Shown here piece after piece: positions 1 to 12,300 of a DNA stretch of 64,000 nt (the first letter of the stretch is position 1; each line of letters begins with the position of its first letter). The translations under genes were made by a program, and so were the position numbers. The DNA is from Helopsaltes ochotensis (Eukaryota; Chordata; Aves; Passeriformes; Locustellidae): positions 483,134-547,133 of the forward strand of contig VXBM01000022.1 of the NCBI GenBank assembly GCA_013400155.1, read 5' to 3'. The notes beneath the pieces are model-generated. The model saw nothing but the letters and a program-made list of their open reading frames with translations. It made no database searches and had not been told where the DNA came from.

Positions 1-260
1 GGCGTGAGCACCCCCAGGATCCGCCGCCCCGCAGCAGCCCCGAGCTCTTTCCCAGCGCCAGATGCTCGTCACTGGAAAGACTCTACCGCTCTGGTCTCTC
101 AGAAATAATCAAGCTCGGCTCTTGCGTAAGGCACAATTCGAAAGGCGACAGATCGCATTCAGATTATGTGTCTCTATGTATGCGGATGTTGCTTAGCTTA
201 CGGCTCTGTATTGCAAAGCTGTTGTTTTGCTTTGTACTAATGACGTGCAATATACCATTA
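1..260. promoter_or_regulatory. Edge (shore) of a CpG island truncated by the window start
   Basis: The first 60 bases are GC-rich and carry about six CpG dinucleotides; the next 120 carry about seven more. After about position 260 CpG falls to the near-zero density typical of the window. In vertebrates such an abrupt CpG-rich edge usually marks a promoter or first exon. An ATG at 62 opens a frame of about 45 codons that stops in the CpG shore; I do not recognise the peptide and do not call it a gene. The island body, and therefore the direction of any transcript, lies outside the window. Confidence 0.5.
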
Positions 261-3200
261 TTATGATATTGCTGCAGCTCTAAGGAAGAGTGACATCGGC
301 AGTATTGAAATTAAAGGCACCGATAACACCACAATATCTGCTACAATATGGACTGCTTTGGCCCTCTTCACCTAATCCTTTCACATTTGTATATTTTTTA
401 CTCCCTAATCCTTCTCTTGGACTGACATGGTGATATTTAGATGGTATCTATAATAGTGGAAAAATAATAGAGAGGAAGGAAGGAAGATAAGGTTTCATCT
501 CTGATGAAACTTTTCTTTAATAAATATTTGATCAGATATGGGGTAAAGAAGCATCATGGAGTTCCAGAGGGAAGAGAATGAGTGAGGGAGCAATGAAGAT
601 GCAGATCTCCCATGGGGAGATTACCAGGGAGAGATTCTGACATACTACGTTGTGGAGGAGTTAGTAAAGGGACAGATCCTCACATTAGTCCCCTTGAAAT
701 CCCTTTGGCTCACGCTTAGAGTCAGGAGTAATCAAGATCATGTCAGTGAGGCTTCTTCCTCTGGCTCCTCCATCAGTACATCTGCTTATCTGATTATTGA
801 TAGGCTGCAATCACAACTATAACTCCTCTCAAGTTAGACTAAAGAAACATTAACCCAGAGCATGGTACCTAATGCAGACCAGTTTATTACAAATCAAAGA
901 CTGAATTCAGATAGTTCTGCTTTTGTGAGCGGTAGAAACTATTTGTTTCCCAATAGACAGCAAGCTCCTACTTGCTTAGAGCAGGCGTCAAATAGATGTA
1001 CAAAACAAACCCATGGTATGTTGTGAACCTTTGCCTTAGAGAAGTATTAGATTGTTGAACATCCATCATTTTTTAGGCCAGTTTTGTTTATTGGATGCAT
1101 TTGAACTTCACTGCTTTGCTCTGGCACATCAACAGTAGAGCTTGAACAGACAGGAGAGGAGGCTGAGTGGAAGGGAGGCAGAAACTAAAGACAGCAAGGC
1201 AGCAAGCTGACCTCCCTGTATTGCTTGTTTCTTCTGCTTTCCTGCACTCCACTGATAGCCAGTCCCACATGATGCATGGTGATTGCTGAAACCTGCTACC
1301 TGCTGTGTGAGTCTGACACTTTCCAAAGGCTGATTGTAGCTGAGAAATGGATGACCCTTGCTCTCACACATCCACACACAATACGAATAATATTTCTTGG
1401 GTAGGAACAAGATCGGGGCTTTTTTCCCCTCTTCTTCTGCACTCCACATGGGAAAGGCACTGCCTATTATTGACTAACCTCAGTTATGGATTCAGGAATA
1501 GTTTTATATAACATACATAGCATTTTGTGGTCTGTCACATCTGTTTTTATGCTCCTTGTTTTTCCCTTGATGGTAATGCCTGCAAACACAATTAATGAAA
1601 GGAGTTCTACTCATAGTAGCATCTCAAGTGGTACTTTCATTGGCTTCACGTTTACCTCCTGTAATATAATTTATTTTGTTGGCAGTTGGAATAGTTCCTG
1701 CTGTGAAGTTCATATGCCTTTCTCTGGGGCTTATGTTCCCTTTCTGTTATATGCCCTCAACAGATGTGAGAAAGAATAAGGAGACATGGGATGCAAATAT
1801 CTTACAGAGGGCATGAATTCAACATGTTTCACAGACTGCTCGGGTAAAATATGAGCTGTCATTAGGTGTTACAAATCATGCTGTGGGGCAAGATATTTAA
1901 TAATTTATGAAAGACAAACATTTATGATCTCCAAACAGACTAGGACTAATGAATGAGAGTTCACTTTCAGCAGCATGTGTGATTTAAGAGTTTCCTCCTC
2001 ACCTCAGAGGTGCTCATTTCTCACTTCTTGCAAGAGATCACTATTCTTTAGTTGTGCTCTTTGATGGCATGGCTGCACCATCTACCAGATCTTTGCATGG
2101 CTCTTTCCCAAGAAATAACAAGAGGCTGTATTTTTTTGAAAAGCGTAGTTTCCCAGATCACAAAAACTGTGCAAATGGCACAAAGAAGAGGTGTGTGTGA
2201 TAGCCTCTTGGAGCAGAACCAGAAATTATCACCAGTGAGTGGGCAATTGGTTAAGACATCTTAAGTCAGATATGTTGCAAGCAGAATAATAATACTGAAA
2301 CATATTCTTATACTGTGGTAATGCCCAAAACACATTGTGTGCTAAGAAAGAATGACCCTGTAAGAGACATGCAAAATGCCACCCAAAACACAATCAAAGG
2401 AGAACAAAAGATGATGGGAAAAGATATTCTGTTTACAATTAAGCAAGCCATTGATAATATCATATGTTTTATAAGATGTAAAATTATTTCAATGCTATCG
2501 TAAATATGTTTAAAGGATACACTATGGATCATCTCACCTACCCTCTTTTCTTCAGCACCATTCACAGAAATTCTAAAACAACATTCCAAAAGTTGCAAAG
2601 ATTCAGTTTTTCTTTAAAACTAAATGTATCTAAGGAATTCTGTAAACTTATCTACACAGACTTGGGAAATTAAAACAAATTATGTAATTGCTCCATGATC
2701 CACAGTCTCTAATATGATTTGATTGCATGGTTGAGTGGAGAAGAAATCTATCAAAAAGTTATACAAGTTTAAAATCTATGTGGTTTTAATTGCTATTTTG
2801 AGGCAAGTCAAATTTTGGGTTTATAAAATGATGAAAATTTCAACAAGAAAGTATATATTTGCATAAAGGAAACTATATATAAATTAAAAGTTCATAAAAT
2901 ATTACTTGTGATTTTTCCAAAAACACAGGGAGCAAACCACAGCTCTCTGATCTTGGCATTAGCCCTGCTGTTTTCACAAATCATAACTCAAAGGTTATTT
3001 TTGCCTTGCTGTGAGAGAAGGAGTCATCTAATTCAGGCCACAGGAGGCCCCCACAGAGCAGGCGAAACAGCAAACTTCTGCAGCCTCCCTGGATTTTATA
3101 TCAGTAGATGTGCAGAATGTCTGCTCTATGGTCTTAGCATGCAGAGGAAACTCGCAGCTGACAAGGTGAACAGAGCATTAGCAGTTCTGTCACTGAGTAG

Positions 3201-3899
3201 ACACAGAGTCTATACTTTTGATACTGATGAACAGCAAAGATCAGTGAAATAGAGATAGCCACTTTAGATTAATTATTAGAACACCAAGTACAGAACCTTT
3301 CACACTTGGAATAATTTCTATCGTAGTAAAAGTCACTGTGACAGTGTAGTGCTATTGTGGCAAATTTCATCTATTCCCCTTGTTTATAAGCTGATCTGTA
3401 ATAACACTTTACCCATCAGAATTCATTGAAATGTATTTCATTTTCCCAATCATCCCCCTGAGTCACAGCTTTAATGTATTGCATTTTCTTTCTACTGTAT
3501 TTGAACTTTCTTCTAATACTAAAGCTGATTTCAAGCCCATCACAACCAGATGCAAATTAGCTTTTCTTCTTTTCTGACTGCTGAAGTGTGTTTTAATAAA
3601 TTCATGCCAAAAATTTTATAACATGATATTAATACACTTTATATTTTAATTATTTTTTCCCAAATTAAAGTAACTATTTCTGATTTAATTCATGCTTTTT
3701 CTTTGTCACTGGATGGGCTAGCATCTTGCCCATTCTCATGAGCACGAGTACTTGTAGGACTGTGTTCCTCCTGATTTTAGGATTAGAAATTGACATCATG
3801 TACCAACATTTTATAAAGGGAAAGGAATACACCATTTTTATATGCATGTTTTCTTTGGAACACACTTTTTGGAATAACCTGAAAAATCTCTGCAAGTGT
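261..3899. other. Unique AT-rich non-coding sequence
   Basis: There is no recognisable exon, repeat family or RNA gene here. Open frames of about 60 to 115 codons occur on both strands (for example around 1.1-1.8 and 2.9-3.25 kb), but their translations look like random sequence, with no domain, no composition bias and no family resemblance. CpG is strongly depleted. This could be intron or intergenic DNA; the sequence alone does not decide. Confidence 0.55.
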
Positions 3900-3900
3900 G

Positions 3901-3966
3901 AGATATATATAGAAATATATAGATATATAGAGATAGATATAGATATAGATATACTTGTGTATATAA
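3901..3966. repeat. TA/GATATA microsatellite
   Basis: The tract mixes (AT)n with hexameric GATATA units (clearest at 3931-3953) and ends in TATATAAG. Open frames crossing it translate to Ile/Tyr/Ser runs, which is an artefact of the repeat and not a protein. Length variation between individuals would be expected. Confidence 0.85.
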
Positions 3967-5345
3967 GCACAAGAAGAAAACACACCTATGACCAATTTGT
4001 TGAAAGAAAGAAGGTCTTGCTACTTTGGCACCAACTACATGCACTTGGGGAAGTTAACTTTTTAGTTCTCTAATTTCCCTTCATCATCACTCAGCTCTCC
4101 TAGTGAATACCAGCATAAACAGACTCACTGAATCTCCTCAGCTCAGGATTACATTTTCAGTGTCTATACACATTTCATAGATTTGAAGTATGCTCATAAA
4201 ATGCTATGCCTTTAAAGCAGTGAGTGGCAGAACCAGAGAGAATATATAGAACTGCTTTCTGCAGTTAAAACAATTATGCAATTAAAACAACTTAAATTCT
4301 ACACTTTCCAGTAGTATTTTTTCTTCCAGAAGAATTAATTCATGGTATGATATTCTTTGTTGGTGGAAGCCCTGTCTTGGGTCAGAAGACAATGAATTGA
4401 AGTACTAGTTTCTTCTGCAAGTGTCTATTTGATGTTAGTATATGAATATATATATAGGCATGACTTCACCTAGTCAGAGATCCATTAAGAGAGAAACAAG
4501 AGGAAGGAGTCAGCAGCTTCTATCTTTTGGCTGACTGACACTTTCTATCGTGAAATATTTTGGGGAATATTTTCTTTGAGAAGTTCCCACACCTCTAAGC
4601 CTGTCAGCACTGATGAGACTTAGTTGACAGGATTGTGCTGTTAGATCGAGGAGTACGCATTTTGTCACAAAATTCTCAATATGTTTGCTGAGATTAAAGC
4701 TGCTGGCATAACTTTTGTTGTGCCTTTGCCTGCATTTTTCAGGTCAGCTTTTGTAGCATGTTAAAAGTAATAAAACTGACCTTGCTGTTGAAGTTGCAGC
4801 AGCCACACAAATAATGAATACACATTGATCTTTTAAGTGGGAACAGTTAGGGCCCACATTTGTTTTATTGGCCTTTAACAGGACGACGAAAAATATGTAT
4901 TGTTTATGAGGCTATTTCTCCTAGCCAATACCTTGTATCTAAGACTCAAGCATGCAAAGGCATAGGGAATGTGCTGAGCTTTGACACATTGGTATCTTGT
5001 CCAAAATTTCACTTGCTCGAATCTTAGTTCACTCTGCTTTAATCAGCAACAAGTTTTTGCCTGTCTGGTCTCAGAACAAGAGTTTTAGCTGCAAGTAAAC
5101 TTTCCTCCAAGCACATGATGCTAGGAGCACTGCTGCCATGCACCGCTCTGTGGAGGAGACTTCTCTGGACTTCACAAGTATTCCACATGTTTCTAGTACA
5201 GTTAAGAACTGCTGCTATGACTTAAGTGTTGAGAACAACTTGGTTCAGAAAAGCATCTGTGAAGACAAATATGGTAGGAATTATTTGCCAGGTGATTCAG
5301 TTAAACTAGTTATGCAGTCACAAACATACTATAAGCTACAGGAGA

Positions 5346-5389
5346 ATTAGACTAAGACAGGAGGAAAATTAGACTAAGATAAGGAGAAT
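5346..5389. repeat. Two-copy tandem duplication, 22-bp period
   Basis: The 12-mer ATTAGACTAAGA occurs at 5346-5357 and again at 5368-5379. Each copy is followed by a similar purine-rich stretch ending in GGAG. This looks like a local slippage or small duplication event, with no sign of function. Confidence 0.7.
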
Positions 5390-6042
5390 GGATCTGCAAA
5401 AACAGCTGTAGAGACCAAAGACTGAAGAAAGACAGAATTTGTAGGAGATATATTCGACCACAAGAGGGAAAAAAAGGGAAAATAGATCCCTAGAGCAGAC
5501 TAGTTGGAGAGAGACAACAAAATGAAAGAAGAAAAACCTTATGAAACCTGTGTTTTTTAAAGTCATGAAATATTTTTTAGTATAATCTACTATATTTACA
5601 TTCCACCGATTTCTTTTCAATTGGCATTTCAGACCACAGGAAAGTTGATATCAGTTCTAAGAACTGCTTTTACTACTTCCTTCAAATTCTGAGTTCTACA
5701 TGTACTTTTTTATTTTTATCCTGTCCCTCTCCAGATTGCCTTTATGAAATCAAGATTAATCACTAAAATGAGAAAAATAAGGCCTTTTGTCCTTCAGACA
5801 ATATTAATTTTTACGCAGTTAAAGATTCAAAAACCTTTATTTATAGTGGAAATAATTTTAATACTAATTCCAAACTGTCAAATATTATCCCTAACCACCT
5901 ACTTGTAATATATCTGGATTTGAAAGTATGTTGCTCTTCAGTATAGAAGACTCCCTTTCTCCTTAGTATTTCTTTTCCATTTCATTTTCCATTATAAGCC
6001 CTCCTAGCTCAGGTTGACAGTATCTTTTAAGGTTGACCTTTT

Positions 6043-6057
6043 CCACTAGATGGCACA
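6043..6057 (+). promoter_or_regulatory. Candidate CTCF-binding motif
   Basis: CCACTAGATGGCACA matches the vertebrate CTCF core (CCASYAGRKGGCRSY) at 14 of 15 positions; only the last base departs. CTCF is an eleven-zinc-finger protein that sets chromatin loops and insulation, with loop direction following motif orientation (here plus). The site sits in ordinary AT-rich DNA with no CpG island nearby. A match like this can occur by chance over long spans, so occupancy is inferred, not shown. Confidence 0.35.
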
Positions 6058-6172
6058 TGGGGCCATATGAGTGTCAGGAGAGACACAGATTGCTGGACTG
6101 TGTTGTAAGAATGCATGTAACGCTTAAAAGACAAATATTCAATTTAAGACCAATACATTTCTTAACCACTGT

Positions 6173-6230
6173 TAACTGGTATAACTCCATTGGCTTCACT
6201 GGGATATGCTGATCTATAATAGCGAAAACT
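6173..6230. repeat. Scrap of an ancient amniote interspersed repeat (candidate)
   Basis: The stretch TGGTATAACTCCATTGGCTT followed by CACTGG and then CTGATCTATAA resembles an old reptile/bird repeat that I recall as carrying a TGGTGTAACTCCATTGACTTCAATGG-like core next to a GATTTACACC-like arm. The copy is short and diverged, and I cannot assign a family name from memory. Chance similarity is possible. Confidence 0.3.
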
Positions 6231-6310
6231 TAATGTGTATTGCATATAAAATTGTTTTCTAACCTGTTGTATTACACATATTAGAAATGGAGATTTTCTA
6301 TATTTAGTAT

Positions 6311-6350
6311 GAAAACTGTATTATATTACAAGAAACTGTATTATATTATA
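6311..6350. repeat. Two-copy tandem duplication, 20-bp period
   Basis: Two adjacent 20-bp units share AAACTGTATTATATTA and differ only at their edges. They lie in a very AT-rich stretch, where replication slippage is common. Confidence 0.75.
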
Positions 6351-9300
6351 TCCTAATATCTCATTCTTCATAGGTCCTTAGAGACCACTGGTGTGAAGAT
6401 TTGAGTGTCAGATGGAATTTACCTGGTTACCATATCAAAATGCTACAAGGAGTGTACAGACACAGTACAACAAATAAAAATATACAGAAGATTTCAGTGA
6501 AAAGGTATAAAAAAGAAACACATCATTAATTCTTCAAAGTTTTGATATCTCTAAGATTTGCCAGAATTATGGCCTTTGCTTTTGGTTTCTACAGCTTCTT
6601 CAGTGATAATTACTGATGCTTATACATTACCTAAGAATTTCTGAGTCAGAAATGTCTCTTTGCTGCCAGAGGACTGCTTGCCCAACGGCCTTTGACTGCC
6701 CATCTGCTGTTGGAAGAGGCAGTCATTCAATCCTTTTTGTCAGGTCAATTTGAAAAATCTTGGCAGACCTGGCAAGTGGAGGTGGAACATGGTAGTTGGA
6801 ACTTCTGGGTGAATCTCAAGCTTTTTATTTGTCTAGGAGCTACAGAAACAACCCTTTAAAGACTTCCCCTTGTTGCTCTAATGGCTCAGAAAACATTTGG
6901 CTTATAGCAAATATAGCAACTTCTGTCTTTTGGTTTTTGTCTCAGGCCACAGTGGAACTGCTGATAACTGGGAAGCCCTCCAGCTCACCAAATGAAGTTC
7001 GTGACTACATTCCACAGGGTTGTCCATGATACTTAACCAGGTCTCCCAAATGACATTTTCCTCATATGGAAAGTCTTTAAAGAGATTTACACTTGAAAGC
7101 TTCTATGCAACTGGTGCAATCACATAACATTTGTTGCTGTAGAGTGATCGCCAGCTCTTCTTTGTCCCGAATTGAACTTCAAACTGTCTCTAAAAATAGG
7201 CTAGGTTTTTTAGTATCACACTGACTTTTGCACTCCTTATGACTTCTGCATTTATCGAGACTCCAGCATAACCTCTATCAAAAGTTGGCACAAACCAAAC
7301 CAATCTGGTGCTATCTTTATTTCTTCTATGGCTGTTTGCCCAGGCTAGCTCTAAGGAAGGACTAGAGTAAGTAAATGTGACTTCTATCTAAGCTACAAAT
7401 GAGAGCTACAAATCAGAGGGGATGACAATTCCCATGGCAAGGACCTTCCATGAGAAATGTTCAGTTATTTCATCCCCAAAAGAAAAGACCTGTCAGAAGT
7501 GGTCAATAAGCTATTTGATTTCAAATACTATGCAGAAACAAAGACAGATGGCACAGATACAGGGATCATGCCAGGCATTCCCACATAAAAAGCAGAAGCT
7601 ATTTTAGGTAAATTTGATCTTTTATGTAGTGCCTAAAACACATGTGGTGAACAGACCATTGCAACTGATTACCTTTGTGAAATGAAGGCAAATCACCAGT
7701 TCTGTCCTACATATAGGAATCTACCCAACAGTATGAATCTGCCCTATAATATGAAACACATGAACATGGTATGGTCATCTCCTGAAGACTATACACACAG
7801 AATCTCTCCAGAATTGTCACTTAGCCACCAGTGCCTGCCCTAACCCATCTGACCCTGAGTCTTATGTCCCTGAATTTGGCCACACCAACCATATCTTAGC
7901 TCTTCTTGCCCAAAGACTCCAAATGTGCATCCAGGACTGAACACGATGGGGGGAAGAACATCAACACCAGCAATGCTCTTATTTTCTTGAGTGAAAATAT
8001 CTGTTGGATAGAAGAGGTACCACCCTGAGCTGTACATGTCTATGAACCATCATCCATTTTTGTGTTCACAAATGTGTGATGTTGGTCTACTTGTTCTTTA
8101 AAAAATGTTGAGCTATGAGGTATTTTATATGCTAAAGGTGTGAAATACGTGAGAGATGAAAAGAAAAAAACCCACTGATAGCAATGAAATTGTTGAAATT
8201 CTAGAAGTTAGTAACTGAAGGACTCAAGAAATAAATATTATCATTATTTAAACTGTGATCCAAGCTAGAGAGCAGTAGACACCTTGGAGACCTCAGAAAG
8301 CTCTTGGTGTTAACTCCTGCTCCACTGGCGTAGTCAGAGCCAGAAGTTAAAATAGCCATTGGCCTGGAGAGAACCATACCTCTTCATCATTGCTAACATG
8401 GACATGCAACAGCTGATCTGGTAACACAGCTCCATGTAGTTATCACTAATTCACAACATTCCTGTATTTTCCCTGCAGACCAAACATGTTGAGAAGGAGA
8501 CAATTGCAAAAATTCACCCTAAAGGACTGTTAGGACCTCCTTGAACTGCATGAGCCATGGTGTACATGGTGATGTTTTATGTCTCTCCAGCAGACGTAAA
8601 ATAAGCCCCTAAAATCAATTCCTACCACTGCTGCTAGACCCTGAAAATGAATTAGCTGCAGTTTTTAATCATTTGTGTAAACAACTGCCAAAACAGCTAA
8701 TGAAACTGGCATGAGCACCTGATCACAGTCCAACAGCAAAGTATATCAACAGTGTAAACACATCTAGTCCCTGCTCTAGGTATGGTAGAAAAGCTTGTTA
8801 AAAATAACCCTGGGAATCATATAAAGTTAAATATTATTGGAACTAGAACAGTTCTTTGTGTTCCCTAGAGGTTCAAAGGAATAAGAACCTTGATAGGCAC
8901 AAAGGACAGATAACGTAGGAGTATTAGCCTAGATCTAAACCACTGCAACTTTAGACACTCAATAGTCATAGTAATTATCAGTGGAGTAGTTCATAAAAAA
9001 TAACACAAAAGGGCTACTTTAATTGGTCAAACAATGATTAGTCAGCATGTCCTGAATCTTTCTTTGTGAGCATGAATGACATGTGAACCAGTGGTTTATT
9101 TTTATCCCTGACTGCTCAGTCATTCTTTCAGTGGAGCCCAACTAATTGCAATGTCATAGAGAGACAGTTAGCAGCTTCAGAATTTTGTTCCTGAAAAATT
9201 ACTTTTAAATAAGATTAAGTATATAGGGGCATGTATATTTGGTAAACCTCTTTTGAAATACAGGCAATATTTAAATCTAAAGTTACCTTGTTTTTCTAGA

Positions 9301-12300
9301 AGTTTGTTTTGGAGCTTGCTAGGGACCAGGAAAAGCTAGTGAGCTTTTAGCCTAAGGATACCAGGATTTCCAAGGGCTACACGGACAGCAATGTCGTTCC
9401 TACCTTTCTAAGAGACTTTTGTACCATCTCTACAACTGGAGACCAGTGCTTCTCAAGTCCTTACTTTGCAGCAAGAGCCCAAAAACCCAGGGAGACAGAA
9501 TGAACAGCTCAATTTCTTGGAAACTGGAGGCATCCCTTTTAATACCATCTTCTTTGTTTTTTTCCCAGTTTACATAACCTGACAGATTTGTAACTGTCAT
9601 GGCAGACAGCTGCTATATTTTCAAGTGAGTGAAAAATCAGTGGCACTAGAGACACATGCTTTACTATTTTGGGGGGAGTAGAGTTCCTGTAGATCAGGCT
9701 TTACACAAAAGCTTTGAAAATTTCAAAATTTCCCTCAAAACAGACATGCAAAATTACATCCAAAGGAATTTAGAATTCTGAGAGATTTTCTAATTTTTTT
9801 TAAAGTCGATGGGAAATGTACTTAAAAAAGGTCATGCATTACTTTTTAAATGGATTTAAAATATATCTCATTGGACTTACAACCTTGTTAAAACTATAAC
9901 AGTATTGTACTACAGCTTAAAGTTCCTTGGTTATGCAATATTATAAATATCAAAAGTATGCTATGATATGTTGCAAAGGTCCTTTACATAACTGTGAAAT
10001 CCTAAATATTGCTGGGCTAAGGAAATCTTCATTTATAAATCTTTTTGTTGCTATTCACCTGACAGTGAATGTTTGCCTGTAATTTTCTCTCAGTCTAAAG
10101 AGTAGTGATGAGTCCTGAGAGATTTCTCTGGAAATACTGTCCTCAAATGCATGGGTGAGAACTCTCCCTTCATTTGCACAGCAGTTGTTGCCTGCCACGG
10201 ATGGCGGTGTAAATTTATGTTGCTTAAATTTATGATTGCTCCACTAATCTCTTATTTTTAAGAACAAACTAAAACTACAGGAAATGTGAGCAGAAGTAGG
10301 GCAAATGCAAAGCTATATTCTTCTACCTGAGTTCTCATAAATGTGAGCTCATTTTATTTGCTAAATATTTTAATTTTAAACTGTTAAATTTCCTGTACAC
10401 TTTTTCATGTTCTTGACCTTGAAAACTTCCAAGGACTTGACATATTTCCTCAGTATTAACTTGATTTCCATTTGTCTCTCTCCCTCTCCCGCTCCATGAA
10501 TGAATGGGGCATGAATCATAAAAATAGAACTACAATGGTGATTATGAATTTTATGCATTTTGGTAGAAATTTCATATTAAATTATGGAGCAAATGAACAT
10601 GATTTTTATCATTATTTATACAAGTGTATCAGAGAGGACCAGTTAAGCTATCTCCCTGAGATTCCAACAGAGTCACTGAAAAGAGATTGAAAGCAGGAGC
10701 CTAGTTCAGCTGCTCTTGGTGTTCCCTGAAGGAAGCTATTTCTCTCCACTGCACAGGGGTTAAAGATCAATTTTGTAAACGCCTCTTCCTTTACCCTATT
10801 GCAGTTTCAGAGAGCTGGAACTGGTCCATCCCAGTGGGCACCCCCTGGATACCTCCAAGCATCTCCCACTTCCTAGCAGAAGAGTGAAGAACTGAGCAAC
10901 CCTTCCACCTGTTAAACCATATGGACAGTACAGCAGGGATTCCCAGCTGGCCAAATCTGACCCTTTTCAAGCTTCTTTGAACAGGCAGACCCATCTGGTG
11001 AACTCAGAGCATACCAGAAGATGAGAGTCATTTGCTTACTCTTTCTTGCATTTTCCATGGTTCCTGGAATTCCACAACCCAGAACGTATGATTCCTCCTG
11101 ATGGTTTTCAAGAGAACTTGAAAAAAAATTAAGTCTTCTGAGATTAAGTATTGTTATGATGAATGTTGTGATGCTATAAATTGTTCGCGTATTTTCTCAT
11201 GTATTTCCTTATATTATAAAACATATTGTTACATCATAAAAGACTTCAGTGGCCCTGAAGAGCAGATGATCATATGGGTTTAAAAACCAAACTGGAAAAT
11301 AGTACATTTTAAGGTCTGTTTTTAGTTTGTTTAATAAGAAATTGCTAATGGGATTAGAAAACTTCAACCACAGTAGCGGGTGATGCTGAACAAACAGTTG
11401 GAAGGCTTGATTTGAAGGAGCTGTGTGTAGTAGCTGTATGGCAATGACAACACATATGGCCATAGCACTTGCCATAAAACCACACTGTGGATATTCTACT
11501 GCTTATCTGCAATACTGCTGTCAGTAAACCCACAGTACTCAAGGGCACAGACTTTAGGGACATGCAGGTAAGGCAGTTCTTCTCACATGGTCTGTAAAAA
11601 GTTCCTCAAGAGGGAATTCCAACCAAGAGAAGATATACCACTGCAAAAACTGTAGATCTGGTAACTGTGAGATGTGGCAAATTATGTTCTTATCCTCAGT
11701 AAAAAGACCATATCTGTGTCTACTCCCTAATAGTTTATTTTAAAATCTATAACTTCCAATGAACAACTGAACTTGCAAATACTTCTCTGTATTTATAATA
11801 ACATCCTATCCATGATTAATTTTTATGTTATGTATATATGTATAATCATCTAGAAATAAGATTGAATTCTACTCAGAAATAAGTAGGACCTAATGAGTTA
11901 TCACTTTTAATCTTGTCTTCTATGACAGGATGTTGTCCCACAGAAAAGTCAGGGCAGCTCTCAAATATGGGGCAAAATTAGTGATAGACACCAATTTTAG
12001 CTTTTGAACAATTACCTAAGGGCAATTATCTTAGTTCCCACAGGAGCTCCCTGATTTTACTCACTGGCTTGTAGGGGCAAATTACATTGTGTATCTGCTG
12101 TGTCACTGGTGGAGGACAAGTCCTAACCACTAATTTCAACCTACAGTTTCCAGAAGTTCAACACTTTAGGCTCCTTGCTTAGCTTCGTCAAAGAGATCCT
12201 GTCACTTCCTTTGTCATATAAATCTAACTGAGGTCTCCAGTGTTTACATACTGCTAAGCAAGCAAAGAAATCTGAACATACATCTTCAAACAGTCTGATA

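Noticed and set aside
3674..4073. Overlapping open frames on both strands with Ile/Tyr/Ser runs
   Set aside because: The runs come from translating the TA/GATATA microsatellite in different frames.
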